A DNA stretch of 64,000 nucleotides from Ponticoccus alexandrii (GTDB lineage: Bacteria > Pseudomonadota > Alphaproteobacteria > Rhodobacterales > Rhodobacteraceae): assembly GCF_016806125.1 (NCBI RefSeq), contig NZ_CP047166.1, positions 3,286,001-3,350,000 of the forward strand. The letters are read 5' to 3'. Below the pieces are notes generated by a model, which saw nothing but the letters and a program-made list of their open reading frames with translations, ran no database searches and was not told where the DNA came from. Positions 36,503 to 44,598 of the stretch are shown in pieces. The translations under genes were made by a program, and so were the position numbers. Position 1 is the first letter of the stretch. Every line of letters begins with the position of its first letter.

Positions 36503-37422
36503 GCGGCGGCCTCCATCAGTATCTCGACATGCGCCCGCGCCGAGGCGGACAGGGCAGCCAGATCATACCCGCCCTCCAAAGTCGAGACCACCCGCCCGCC
36601 GCAGACATCCGCGGCGACGTCGCAGATCGCCCGCGTGATCCAGCGGAAATCGTCGAGCGACCAGTTCAGCCCCGCCAGCGGATCGTCCTGATGCGCGTCG
36701 AACCCCGCCGAGACAATGATCAACCCAGGTCTACACGCACGCAGCCGCGACAGGGCGGGCTCCCACGCGGCGCGCATCTCGGCCCCGCCGCTTCCGGGGT
36801 CCAGCGGCATGTTGAGCACATTGTCATGCGCCCCCCGCTCATCCGCCCGCCCGGTCCCGGGCCAGAGCGGCATCTGGTGCGAGCCGATGAACAGCGCGCG
36901 CGCCTCGTCCCACAGCAGATCCTGAGTACCGTTGCCGTGATGCACGTCGAAATCCAGCACCGCGACGCGGCTCAGCCCATGCACGTCGAGCGCATGTTTG
37001 GCCGCCATTGCCGCGTTGCCGAAGAGACAGAACCCCATGGGTGTCTCGGTCTCCGCATGATGGCCTGGGGGCCGCGTCGCGCAAAAGGCATTGCCGACCT
37101 CGCCATCCAGCACCAGATCGACCGCCTGAAGCGCCGCACCCGCCGCCAGCCGTGCGGCCCGCAGCGTGCCCGGCGACATCCACGTATCGCTGTCCAACTG
37201 GTGCAGCCCCTCCTCGGGCGCCGCCGCCACCAGCCGGTCGAGATAGCGCTGCGGATGCACGCGCAACAGATCCTCGTCCCGCGCCTCGCGCGCCGTCTCG
37301 CGCCGCAGGTCCAGCCCCTCGAGCGCGTGCAGGACGTGCTCCAGCCGCGCCACCCGCTCCGGGTGTCCCTCGGGCGTGACATGCTCCAACCCATCCGCAT
37401 GGGTGATCAGTGCCGTCGCCAT
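36499..37422 (-). CDS. Histone-deacetylase-family (acetylpolyamine-type) amidohydrolase
   Basis: Zinc-dependent hydrolase of the histone deacetylase superfamily; bacterial members deacetylate polyamines, acetoin or other acyl compounds. The 307-residue protein has the zinc/catalytic sites: RPPGHHAETETPMGFC (His-His pair) at about 125-140, FDVHHGNGTQ at about 155 (Asp and His ligands), and VSAGFDAHQDDPLAG (Asp ligand). Start ATG 37422 with AAGGGGG upstream. The substrate is unknown. It overlaps xseB by four bases. Confidence 0.92.
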   Translation of the reverse strand: MATALITHADGLEHVTPEGHPERVARLEHVLHALEGLDLRRETAREARDEDLLRVHPQRYLDRLVAAAPEEGLHQLDSDTWMSPGTLRAARLAAGAALQAVDLVLDGEVGNAFCATRPPGHHAETETPMGFCLFGNAAMAAKHALDVHGLSRVAVLDFDVHHGNGTQDLLWDEARALFIGSHQMPLWPGTGRADERGAHDNVLNMPLDPGSGGAEMRAAWEPALSRLRACRPGLIIVSAGFDAHQDDPLAGLNWSLDDFRWITRAICDVAADVCGGRVVSTLEGGYDLAALSASARAHVEILMEAAA

Positions 37423-37440
37423 GAAAAGCCCCCCTTCGTG

Positions 37441-37469
37441 CTTCTTCTCTGTAAAAATACTCACCGGCG
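37441..37469 (+). repeat. Intergenic repeat family A, copy 7
   Basis: CTTCTTCTCTGT followed by AAAAATACTCACC in the petR to amidohydrolase gap. It lies just downstream of the minus-strand petR and upstream of the amidohydrolase. Confidence 0.7.
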
Positions 37470-37509
37470 CGACGCCCGCCCTTGGCACGGCCCCGCCGAT
37501 GGGGCGCCG

Positions 37510-38211
37510 TCAGTCCGGCGCCAGCATGTAGCCCGCGCCGCGCACCGTCTGAAGGTAGCGAGGCTGCTTGGGATCGCTTTCCAGCTTGCGCCGCAACCGG
37601 GTGATCTGCACGTCCACCGCGCGCTCCTGCGCCTGCCCCTTGTCGCGGCCCAGTTCCTCGACCAGCTTCGACCGGCTCAGCGCCTCGCCCGGCCTGGCCG
37701 AGAAGATCCGCATGAGCTGGCTTTCGGTCGCGGTCAGGCGCACCAATTCCTCGCCCTGCCACATCTCGCCGCGCTCAATGTCGTAGCGGATCGGACCAAG
37801 CGTCAAGAGCTTCGGCGCCACCTCCACCACCGGCGCCTCGGGCACGCGCCGCAGGATCGCATTGATCCGCAGAAGCAACTCCTTGGGTTCGAAGGGCTTC
37901 GACAGGTAGTCGTCCGCCCCGGCCTCCAGCCCGGCGATCCGGTCCTCGGTCTCCGACCGGGCGGTCAGCAGCAGTATCGGCATGGTCGAGGTCTCGCGGA
38001 TCGCCTTCGTCAGGCTGACCCCGTCCTCACCCGGCATCATCACGTCCAGCACCGCAAGGTCGAAGTCGAGCCCCGCCAGAAGCCGCCGCGCATGCGCCGC
38101 ATCGCGGGCCGCGCTGACAAGGAATCCGTGCCGGATCAGGAACTTCTGCAACAGCCCCCGAATGCGCTCATCGTCGTCCACGATCAGCAGGTGCGCGTCA
38201 AACTCACTCAT
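37510..38211 (-). CDS. petR: OmpR-family response regulator (PetR-like)
   Basis: Two-component response regulator, 233 residues. The receiver domain has acidic Asp-Asp (LLIVDDDERIRG), phospho-acceptor Asp in LAVLDVMMPGEDG at about 57, and the switch Lys in YLSKPFEPKEL. A linker leads to an OmpR-type winged-helix DNA-binding domain with LTATESQLMRIF and VDVQITRLRRKLESD. The gene is preceded, with overlap, by a MarR gene; this petP-petR order is described in Rhodobacter, where petR and petP affect cytochrome bc1 expression. No kinase gene is adjacent. The name is by resemblance and gene order. Confidence 0.8.
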   Translation of the reverse strand: MSEFDAHLLIVDDDERIRGLLQKFLIRHGFLVSAARDAAHARRLLAGLDFDLAVLDVMMPGEDGVSLTKAIRETSTMPILLLTARSETEDRIAGLEAGADDYLSKPFEPKELLLRINAILRRVPEAPVVEVAPKLLTLGPIRYDIERGEMWQGEELVRLTATESQLMRIFSARPGEALSRSKLVEELGRDKGQAQERAVDVQITRLRRKLESDPKQPRYLQTVRGAGYMLAPD

Positions 38212-38711
38212 TCCCGGCCCTCCCTCAGGGCGTGATACTGGCGTCTCATCTCGGGGTCCATCATCTCTTCCAGAACCCGGCGGAAGCCCGCGACGGCCTC
38301 GGGTCCCGCCTCGCGGAAGGCCGTGCGCATCCGCACCCGCTGGGCATCGGCCAGCTGTCGCTCCAGCGCGTCGCCCTCGACTGTCAGGTGCAGGTGGCGC
38401 TCGCGCTTGTCCATGCGACCGACCCGGCTTTCCACCAGCCCGTCGCCGATCAGGGTCCGCAGCACGCGGTTCAGCGACTGCTTGGTCACGCCGAGGATGG
38501 CCAACAGGTTGTTGACGGTCGTCCCGGGTGCCGAGTGGATGAAATGCAGGGCCCGGTGATGGGCGCGACCATAGCTAAGCTCATCCAGAATGCGATCCGG
38601 ATCGGCGGTGAAACCGCGATAGGCGAAGAACATCGCCTCCGCCCCCTGCCGCAGCTGCTCGTCGGTGAGATAAAGAAGCGTCTCGCCCTGAATGCGTCGT
38701 GTCTCTGCCAC
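38208..38711 (-). CDS. petP: MarR-family regulator (PetP-like)
   Basis: A 167-residue MarR-type winged-helix regulator. The recognition region is VNNLLAILGVTKQSLNRVLRTL with the beta wing LVESRVGRMDKRERHLHLT (quoted parts: LGVTKQSLNRVLRTL; GRMDKRERHLHL). Start GTG 38711 with GGAGG 5 bases upstream. It overlaps petR by four bases. The protein probably controls its own operon and neighbours; the 172-base divergent region towards ilvE contains an inverted-repeat-poor, TTGACA-bearing promoter for ilvE. Confidence 0.78.
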   Translation of the reverse strand: MAETRRIQGETLLYLTDEQLRQGAEAMFFAYRGFTADPDRILDELSYGRAHHRALHFIHSAPGTTVNNLLAILGVTKQSLNRVLRTLIGDGLVESRVGRMDKRERHLHLTVEGDALERQLADAQRVRMRTAFREAGPEAVAGFRRVLEEMMDPEMRRQYHALREGRE

Positions 38712-38763
38712 GCTGCCTCCGTCGTCGCTTTGCCGGTTTAAAGGGCAGTTTACGTCAGCCTTG

Positions 38764-38792
38764 TTGACATTCCAAGCACCAACTGTTAGCGA
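38764..38792 (+). promoter_or_regulatory. Sigma-70-like promoter for ilvE
   Basis: TTGACA (38764-38769), a 17-base spacer and TAGCGA (38787-38792), about 92 bases upstream of the ilvE start, in the ilvE/petP divergent region. The -10 is a poor match. Confidence 0.5.
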
Positions 38793-38883
38793 GTCTCAGA
38801 TTTGGCGCAACTTTATGTCCACTACGGACCAATCAGGCGCAACAAATGCAAATCGGAACCGCGTGAGCCAAAGGAGATCGAAG

Positions 38884-39756
38884 ATGGCAGAAGGCGCATA
38901 TGACGACCGCGACGGCAAGATCTGGCTGGACGGCCAGCTGGTAGACTGGCGGGCCGCGCAGGTTCACGTATTGACCCATGGTCTGCACTACGCCTCTTCG
39001 GTCTTCGAAGGGGAACGGGCCTACAACGGCAAGATCTTCCTGTCGCGCAAGCACTCGGAACGGCTGCATTTCTCGGCCAAGTGCCTCGACTTCGAGATCC
39101 CCTATACCGTCGACGAGATCGAGGCCGCGAAGGCCGCCGTGCTCGAGGCCAACGGCTTCACCGACGCCTATGTGCGCGCGGTGGCATGGCGCGGCGCGGG
39201 CATGGACATGGGCGTCTCTTCCGCGCGCAACCCGGTCCGGCTGGCAATCGCCGCATGGGGCTGGGGCAACTACTACGGCGACGCCAAGATGAAGGGCGCC
39301 AAGCTCGACATCTCCAAGTGGAAACGCCCCTCGCCCGAGACCATCCCGGTCCACGCCAAGGCGGCAGGTCTCTACATGATCTGCACGACCTCCAAGCACG
39401 CGGCAGAGGCCAAGGGCTGCTCGGACGCGCTGTTCATGGACTACCGCGGCCTCGTGGCCGAGGCGACCGGCGCCAACATCTTCTTCGTCAAGGACGGCGA
39501 AGTGCACACGCCCAAGCCCGACTGCTTCCTCAACGGCCTGACCCGTCAGACCGTCATCGGCATGCTTCAGGACAAGCAGGTCAAGGTGCACGAGCGTCAC
39601 ATCGAACCCGCCGAGATGGAGGGCTTCGAACAGTGCTGGCTGACCGGCACCGCCGCAGAGGTCACCCCGGTGGGCCAGATCGGCGACTATACCTTCGAGG
39701 TCGGCGCGCTGACCCGCGACATCTCGGAAAGCTACGAAAAGCTCGTCCGCAGCTAA
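38884..39756 (+). CDS. ilvE: Branched-chain amino acid aminotransferase
   Basis: Class IV PLP-dependent aminotransferase that makes or degrades leucine, isoleucine and valine. The 290-residue protein has the class IV motifs: HGLHYASSVFEGERAYNG, YVRAVAWRGAG, the PLP lysine Lys159 in PVHAKAAGLYM, and GLVAEATGANIFFVKDG. The start at ATG 38884 follows AAAGGAGA; a longer open frame upstream has no family similarity. A terminator hairpin follows directly. Confidence 0.94.
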   Translation: MAEGAYDDRDGKIWLDGQLVDWRAAQVHVLTHGLHYASSVFEGERAYNGKIFLSRKHSERLHFSAKCLDFEIPYTVDEIEAAKAAVLEANGFTDAYVRAVAWRGAGMDMGVSSARNPVRLAIAAWGWGNYYGDAKMKGAKLDISKWKRPSPETIPVHAKAAGLYMICTTSKHAAEAKGCSDALFMDYRGLVAEATGANIFFVKDGEVHTPKPDCFLNGLTRQTVIGMLQDKQVKVHERHIEPAEMEGFEQCWLTGTAAEVTPVGQIGDYTFEVGALTRDISESYEKLVRS

Positions 39757-39766
39757 ACACAACAAG

Positions 39767-39789
39767 GGCGGAGCCTCCCCGGCTCCGCC
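39767..39789 (+). terminator. Hairpin terminator after ilvE merging into a family A repeat
   Basis: GGCGGAGCC / GGCTCCGCC around TCCCC; the next bases are ATTCTTCTGTCC, the start of family A copy 8, which would serve as the pyrimidine-rich tail. Confidence 0.75.
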
Positions 39790-39816
39790 ATTCTTCTGTC
39801 CAGGAATATCCCGGGG
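39790..39816 (+). repeat. Intergenic repeat family A, copy 8
   Basis: ATTCTTCTGTCCAGG, then AATATCCCGGGG, fused to the 3' side of the ilvE hairpin terminator. This is the clearest case of the repeat's TTCTTCT block lying where a terminator T tract would be. Confidence 0.8.
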
Positions 39817-39819
39817 ATT

Positions 39820-39842
39820 TTCAAGGGGCAGAGCCCCTTGAA
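39820..39842. terminator. Second hairpin in the ilvE / PAS-gene convergent gap
   Basis: TTCAAGGGGC (39820-39829) pairs with GCCCCTTGAA (39833-39842) around AGA. It can form in either direction and probably serves the minus-strand PAS gene, whose stop is at 39893. Confidence 0.6.
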
Positions 39843-39892
39843 GGCCCGAGCGGCCCGAGCGCAAACCGACCTGCGCGCCGCAAGGCGCCCCG

Positions 39893-41143
39893 TCAGATCA
39901 GCGACCGCAGCATCGACGTGTTGTTCTGCACCACCGCGTTCAGCTCGACCACGCGCGCCAGCCGGCTTTCGATCTCGTCCTGACAGCTGTCCAGCTGTTC
40001 GACGATGCCGCTCAGTGCGGTTCCGGACTCGGCCAGCGTCGCGCTCTCGATCTTGCACATCATCCGCGTCGAGCTCAGCCCCGTCACATAGCGTTTCATG
40101 TCCAGCACCGACCGCGCGAAGCGCTTCGCCTCCTGCTCGACCTCGCGCAGCGACTCTGCGGTCTGCCCCAGGAACTGTGCGCGGTGCCGCTCGACCTCTG
40201 CGATCTCCTCGTCGATGTTTACGGTCGCAGGGTAAGCCCCGGCCAGGTGCATCTTCTCGTCCCGGAAGACGGCCAGCATCTCGGCCTCGACTCCCGTGGC
40301 GAAGCCAAGGAACTGCCCGTTCAGGATGGCATCGCGAATACGGGCAAAGACGCAGTTCTCACCCTCGGCGAATGTCGTGACCCAGGTCGACATCTCTTCC
40401 AGCATCTGACTGTAGTTCACAGAGATCGCGCTGATCGGACCGCCCGCGTTTTCCAGCCGAGACGCGATCAGGCGCATGTTCAGGGGCACAGTGCGGATCG
40501 CCTTGAACGCCTCTTTCATCTCGAGGATTTCGCGCTGCACCTGGTCGACCGCCTTCGACATTTCCAGAAAGCGGCGTTGCAGCGGATCCATCGGGCGCAC
40601 CAGCTGGCGGGCCCGGGCCTCCAGTTCGGTCGCCAAGGCCTGCGCCTGGAACGCGTGATAGCTGGCAAAGCCCATCCCCGTCACCCTCGCGCGCAGCGCC
40701 TCGGCGCTGTCTGCTGGTGTCAGGCCCTCTGCCTCGCGGCGCAACAGGTCGGCGTAACAGTCGCTGATCTTCAGAAACAGGTCAGAGGTCGGTTTGATCC
40801 GGGTCGAGATATAGCCCCCCTCGAACGGCGCAACCAGCGCGAAGACCCAGTAGAACCGCCCGCAGGAACGCCGGTTCTTGACGTAGGCCCCGGTCGGCTT
40901 GCCCTCGCGGATGCGGTCCCAAAGCAGCTGGAACACGCCCCTTGGCATGTCCGGGTGGCGGATCACCTTGTGCGGCGCGCCGATCAGAGCATCCCAGTTC
41001 AGGCCCGCCACACGCTGAAAGACGGTGTTCCCGGCCTGTATCACGCCCCGCTCGTCGGTCCGCGAATAGAACAGCTCCTGCAATTGAAAACTCACCTCGG
41101 ACGAGCAGACCTCGGCCAGGAACTGGGGATCGTGTTCAGACAT
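39893..41143 (-). CDS. PAS-domain protein with coiled-coil region (Aer-like)
   Basis: A 416-residue soluble protein. Residues about 10-125 form a PAS domain of the Aer type (SYSRTDERGVIQAGNTVFQRVAG-like region, here YSRTDERGVIQAGN; then HPDMPRGVFQLLWDRIREG and GGYISTRIKPTSDLF). The rest (about 190-416) is long helix, e.g. MDPLQRRFLEMSKAVDQVQR, SLREVEQEAKRFARSVLD and QDEIESRLARVVELNAVVQNN. The conserved hairpin of methyl-accepting chemotaxis proteins is absent, and no membrane helix is visible. It could be an oxygen/redox sensor acting through another partner. Start ATG 41143; the gene stands alone after the ABC transporter terminator. Confidence 0.8.
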   Translation of the reverse strand: MSEHDPQFLAEVCSSEVSFQLQELFYSRTDERGVIQAGNTVFQRVAGLNWDALIGAPHKVIRHPDMPRGVFQLLWDRIREGKPTGAYVKNRRSCGRFYWVFALVAPFEGGYISTRIKPTSDLFLKISDCYADLLRREAEGLTPADSAEALRARVTGMGFASYHAFQAQALATELEARARQLVRPMDPLQRRFLEMSKAVDQVQREILEMKEAFKAIRTVPLNMRLIASRLENAGGPISAISVNYSQMLEEMSTWVTTFAEGENCVFARIRDAILNGQFLGFATGVEAEMLAVFRDEKMHLAGAYPATVNIDEEIAEVERHRAQFLGQTAESLREVEQEAKRFARSVLDMKRYVTGLSSTRMMCKIESATLAESGTALSGIVEQLDSCQDEIESRLARVVELNAVVQNNTSMLRSLI

Positions 41144-41189
41144 GAGATACTCCACACAACTCCGGAAGGACCCTGCCGCAGATCCCTTT

Positions 41190-41230
41190 CCAAAACGAAA
41201 AAGGCCGCGCCGGATTGCCCCGCGCGGCCC
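41190..41230 (-). terminator. Intrinsic terminator of the polyamine-type ABC operon
   Basis: On the minus strand GGCCGCGC pairs with GCGCGGCC, followed by TTTTTCGTTTT, 24 bases beyond the last permease stop. It separates that operon from the PAS gene. Confidence 0.88.
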
Positions 41231-41253
41231 CTGAAAGTGCTTCCGATTTATGT

Positions 41254-42441
41254 CTAACCCGGCGACATGCCGCGCAGGCGCTCGGACCGGCGGCGCAGGA
41301 TCTCGACCGTGGTCAGCAGCAGGATCGAGATGCCCACGAGGATCGTCGCGACCGCAAGGATGGTCGGGCTGATCTGCTCGCGCAGGCCGGTGAACATCTG
41401 CCATGGCAGGGTCTGCTGCCGGGCCGAGCCGACGAAGAGCACAACCACCACCTCGTCGAAAGAGGTGATGAAAGCGAACAGCCCGCCCGAGATCACGCCG
41501 GGCAGGATCAGCGGCATCTGGACCTTGAAGAAGGTCCGCACCGGGTCCGCGCCCATGTTCGCCGCCGCCCGCGTCAGAGAGCGGTCGAAGCCCACCAACG
41601 TCGCGGTCACGGTGATGATCACGAAGGGGATACCCAGCGCCGCGTGTGCCAGCACCACACCGAAGAGCGTGCCCTGCAACCCGATGCGCGAGTAGAAGAA
41701 GTACATCCCCGCCGCCGAGATGATCAGCGGCACGATCATCGGAGAGATCAGGATCGCCATGATCGCGCGCCGGAAGGGCACGTGCTCGGACGACAGGCCG
41801 ATGGCGGCAAGGGTGCCGAAGCTGACCGAGAGGATCGTCGCGAAGGGCGCGATGATCAGCGAGTTCTTCAGCGCGTTCTGCCACTCGGACGAGTTGAAGA
41901 ACTCGCGATAGTGGCGCAGCGAGTAGCCTTCGGGGTCGAAGCGCAGCATCTCGGGCGTGAAGGTAAAGAAGTTCTCGGCGTTGAAGGACAGGGGCATCAC
42001 GACGAGGATGGGCGTAATCAGGAAGATGAAGATCGCCCCGCAGATGGTCCGGAAGCCGTAATGCCACAGCACCTGTCCGCCGGTAAGGTATGGCGGCAGC
42101 GGCACGCGGTAGCGCCCGTAGCCGACCCAGTAGGCGAACCAGCCGAAGAACCAGCCGAAAAGCGCGCCAACAACCGCCCCGGGGATGCCGCCCAACAGGT
42201 AGCCCGCCAGCGCGAAGAGCGCGATCAGGCCCCATTTCACCGGGCGCTCCTGCTCTTTCGGCAAAGCCTCCAGCACGACGAATGCCAGTGCGGCGGCAAG
42301 GACGAACCCGATCAGGATGCCCAGCAGGGAGGATCCGAAGACGGCGGCTCCGACGAAGATCCCGGCAAAGGCCCCCGCCGCGCCCACGGTGGGCGCCGCG
42401 AAAGAGATCGGCATCTTGCGGGCTTGGGTTTCAACAGCCAT
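41254..42441 (-). CDS. ABC transporter permease, PotC-like, with extended N-terminus
   Basis: Second inner-membrane permease of a polyamine/amine-type importer. The 395-residue protein is longer than usual PotC (about 265). Residues 1-125 form a Gly/Ala-rich hydrophobic extension with three or four extra helices (GAAGAFAGIFVGAAVFGSS, LIALFALAGYLLGGIPGAVV). The canonical permease begins at about 130 (YGFRTICGAIFIFLITP) and has the EAA-type loop AAANMGADPVRTFFKVQMPL. It starts 3 bases after the PotB-like stop and ends the operon. Confidence 0.85.
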   Translation of the reverse strand: MAVETQARKMPISFAAPTVGAAGAFAGIFVGAAVFGSSLLGILIGFVLAAALAFVVLEALPKEQERPVKWGLIALFALAGYLLGGIPGAVVGALFGWFFGWFAYWVGYGRYRVPLPPYLTGGQVLWHYGFRTICGAIFIFLITPILVVMPLSFNAENFFTFTPEMLRFDPEGYSLRHYREFFNSSEWQNALKNSLIIAPFATILSVSFGTLAAIGLSSEHVPFRRAIMAILISPMIVPLIISAAGMYFFYSRIGLQGTLFGVVLAHAALGIPFVIITVTATLVGFDRSLTRAAANMGADPVRTFFKVQMPLILPGVISGGLFAFITSFDEVVVVLFVGSARQQTLPWQMFTGLREQISPTILAVATILVGISILLLTTVEILRRRSERLRGMSPG

Positions 42442-42444
42442 GGA

Positions 42445-44172
42445 TCAGCCCCCCAGCTTGACGTTGTCGATGCCGACGATCTTGTCGTAGGCCCAGTAGA
42501 GGATCAGCACCACCGCCAGCAGGATCGTCCCAAGCGCGGCCGCGAGGCCCCAGTTGAGCGAGGACGAGATGTGGTAGGCGATCCGGTTCGAGATGAAGGT
42601 ACCGGTCGTGCCGCCGACGATCTCGGGCGTGATGTAGTAGCCGATGGCGAGGATGAAGACGAGGATCGACCCCGCCCCGATGCCCGGCACCGACTGCGGG
42701 AAATAGACCCGCCAGAAGCTCGTCCAGTTGGTCGCCCCCAGCGACTTGGCGGCCCGCACATAGTAGGGCGGAATGGTCGCCATGACGGAATACATCGGCA
42801 GGATCATGAAGGGCAGCAGAATGTGGGTCATCGCCACGATCGTGCCGAACTGGTTGTTGATCATCACCAGCCGGTCGGCGTCACTCACCAGCCCCAGCCA
42901 GACCAGCACGTCATTGATGACGCCCTGTTGTTGCAGCATGACCTTCCACGCGGAGGTCCGCACCAGTAGCGAGGTCCAGAACGGCAGCAGCACGAGGATC
43001 ATCAGCAGGTTGGCCTTGCGCGCGGGCAGGTTCGCCAGCAGGAAAGCCACCGGGTAGGCAAGCATGATGCAACTGAAGGTGATCATCAGCGACATGAACA
43101 TGGTCCGCTTGAACAGCAGGCCATAGATCCGCTCGTTCTCGTCGCGAAGCTGGACGCCCTCGGGGGTCTTTTGCGCATCCACCGAATTCAGGAAGTAGCC
43201 CGCGGTGTAGTTGGGCGAATACATCTTGATGGTCTGCCAGACCTCGACGTCGTGCCAGTCCTCGTCAATCTCGGCGAATTGCGTGCGCACGTCCACCGTC
43301 TCGAAGTCGGGGCTGGCCACCAGATCGGCGGCCGCCTGAAGCATCTCGGCGCGCGGGCCGGTGTAGGATGCCACATCGGCGCCTGCCGACAGGTCCTGAT
43401 AGAGCATGGCGTGGACGATCGACCACGGCTCTTCCTGAAGCGGGCTGTCCTCTTCCTCGACCTGTGTATAAAGCGCGAATTCGCGGTAGCTTGCGGCGGT
43501 CTCGGGCAGCAGGTCCGCGACGCCCTCGCGCAGCACGAATTCCGGCATCTGGCCCCGGTCGGCCTCGTCCGAGGCATCCCATTCCGCCTGCGCGCCGATC
43601 CATTCCGGATCGCCCAGCAGCTCGGCCCAGGGCATGGCCTCGTCCCAAGCCTCGTCGAGATCCTCGAACTGGTCCTGATAAACCTCGCCGATGTCGTCGA
43701 GCCCCCGGCCCGACTTGCGGAACAGCGACGACGCGCCGGTCAGCTCGTAGTTCAGGCGAGAGCCGAGGCGTGTGTGCAGCTTGCGTTCGGCGGCGTAGAA
43801 GATGTCCTTGTAGGCCGCGTCCCAGACTGCCTCTCCGGGCAGTTCGCCCGAGGTGCCGTCCCAGTCCTGCAGGGCCACGGTGGTGCGCGGCAGCGTGTCG
43901 GACACGATCTGGTTCTCGACGGAGCGGAACAGCATGTCGACGATCGGCGCGATGAAGGTCACGAGCACGAAGATCAGCAGCGGCGCGATCAGCAGCAGCG
44001 CGCGGATCTTCTGGCGGCGCAGGGCGCGGGCCAGAGAGCGCTTCAGCGGAGTGCCGTCAGCGGCGAGCATCTCGCCACGCTTGCCGCGATGCTCGGCCGC
44101 GTCCGCGGCGCGCAGGGCATTGTCGGGGGTCGGGCCCCCGATCTTGTCGGGATCTGTGCTGGCGTCGGTCAT
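42445..44172 (-). CDS. ABC transporter permease, PotB-like, with a large soluble insertion
   Basis: First permease of the importer, 575 residues versus about 280 for typical PotB. After a cytoplasmic N-terminus (1-55) and helix 1 (57-80), an acidic, helical, probably periplasmic insertion of about 265 residues (85-350; genome about 43123-43920) precedes helix 2 (356-380). The remaining C-terminal part is a normal PotB-type permease with the EAA loop AAKSLGATNWTSFWRVYFPQ. The DUF1330 gene overlaps upstream (ATGA) and the PotC-like gene follows. The insertion has no recognised domain. Confidence 0.85.
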   Translation of the reverse strand: MTDASTDPDKIGGPTPDNALRAADAAEHRGKRGEMLAADGTPLKRSLARALRRQKIRALLLIAPLLIFVLVTFIAPIVDMLFRSVENQIVSDTLPRTTVALQDWDGTSGELPGEAVWDAAYKDIFYAAERKLHTRLGSRLNYELTGASSLFRKSGRGLDDIGEVYQDQFEDLDEAWDEAMPWAELLGDPEWIGAQAEWDASDEADRGQMPEFVLREGVADLLPETAASYREFALYTQVEEEDSPLQEEPWSIVHAMLYQDLSAGADVASYTGPRAEMLQAAADLVASPDFETVDVRTQFAEIDEDWHDVEVWQTIKMYSPNYTAGYFLNSVDAQKTPEGVQLRDENERIYGLLFKRTMFMSLMITFSCIMLAYPVAFLLANLPARKANLLMILVLLPFWTSLLVRTSAWKVMLQQQGVINDVLVWLGLVSDADRLVMINNQFGTIVAMTHILLPFMILPMYSVMATIPPYYVRAAKSLGATNWTSFWRVYFPQSVPGIGAGSILVFILAIGYYITPEIVGGTTGTFISNRIAYHISSSLNWGLAAALGTILLAVVLILYWAYDKIVGIDNVKLGG

Positions 44173-44459
44173 GCGGCCCCCTCGACGACTAGGATTGTGC
44201 TTTCCGCCGACGCGCGGCGGATCTCTGCGACCGCCTGATAATCGGGGTCGTTATAGGCGGCGAGCGCCTCTGCATAGCTCGGAAACTCGATGACGACGTG
44301 GCGCTCGTGGACAGTGCCCTCCATGACGGTGCTCTGTCCGCCCCGGACGATGAAGCGCGCACCGAGCGATTGCAGGATCGGCGTGTCCTTCTCGATGTAT
44401 TCCTTGTAGGCGTCCGGATCCTTCACCGTGATATGGCCGATGATGTAGCCCTTGGGCAT
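44169..44459 (-). CDS. DUF1330-family protein
   Basis: A 96-residue protein of the DUF1330 family (ferredoxin-like dimeric alpha-beta fold): MPKGYIIGHITVKDPDAYKEY, LGARFIVRGGQSTVMEG, then VVIEFPSYAEALAAYNDPDY, all in the conserved order. Function unknown. The start ATG 44459 has AGGGGA 8-10 bases upstream. It sits inside the ABC importer operon, overlapping the PotB-like start by four bases, which suggests a linked role. Confidence 0.9.
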   Translation of the reverse strand: MPKGYIIGHITVKDPDAYKEYIEKDTPILQSLGARFIVRGGQSTVMEGTVHERHVVIEFPSYAEALAAYNDPDYQAVAEIRRASAESTILVVEGAA

Positions 44460-44481
44460 GCCAAGCGTCCCCTGTTGTCCC

Positions 44482-44530
44482 CTGCACCCCATCCTGGGCG
44501 CTGTGTCGCTGCACCCCGTGCCGGGCGCTG
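44482..44530. repeat. Two-unit tandem repeat upstream of the DUF1330 gene
   Basis: A 22-base unit beginning CTGCACCCC and ending GGGCGCTG occurs at 44482-44503 and 44509-44530, period 27, with three mismatches. It lies 24 bases upstream of the DUF1330 start in the 139-base gap after the second binding-protein gene. Confidence 0.6.
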
Positions 44531-44567
44531 ATTTCGCGTGGCCCTTTTCGGGCGCGTCTTGGTGAGA

Positions 44568-44589
44568 GGGCGGGACCAAAGCCCCGCCC
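44568..44589 (-). other. Intercistronic hairpin after the second binding-protein gene
   Basis: GGGCGGG / CCCGCCC around ACCAAAGC (44568-44574 with 44583-44589), just after the binding-protein stop at 44599. Likely stabilises the binding-protein message relative to the permease part. Confidence 0.5.
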
Positions 44590-44598
44590 CCCAAAGTC

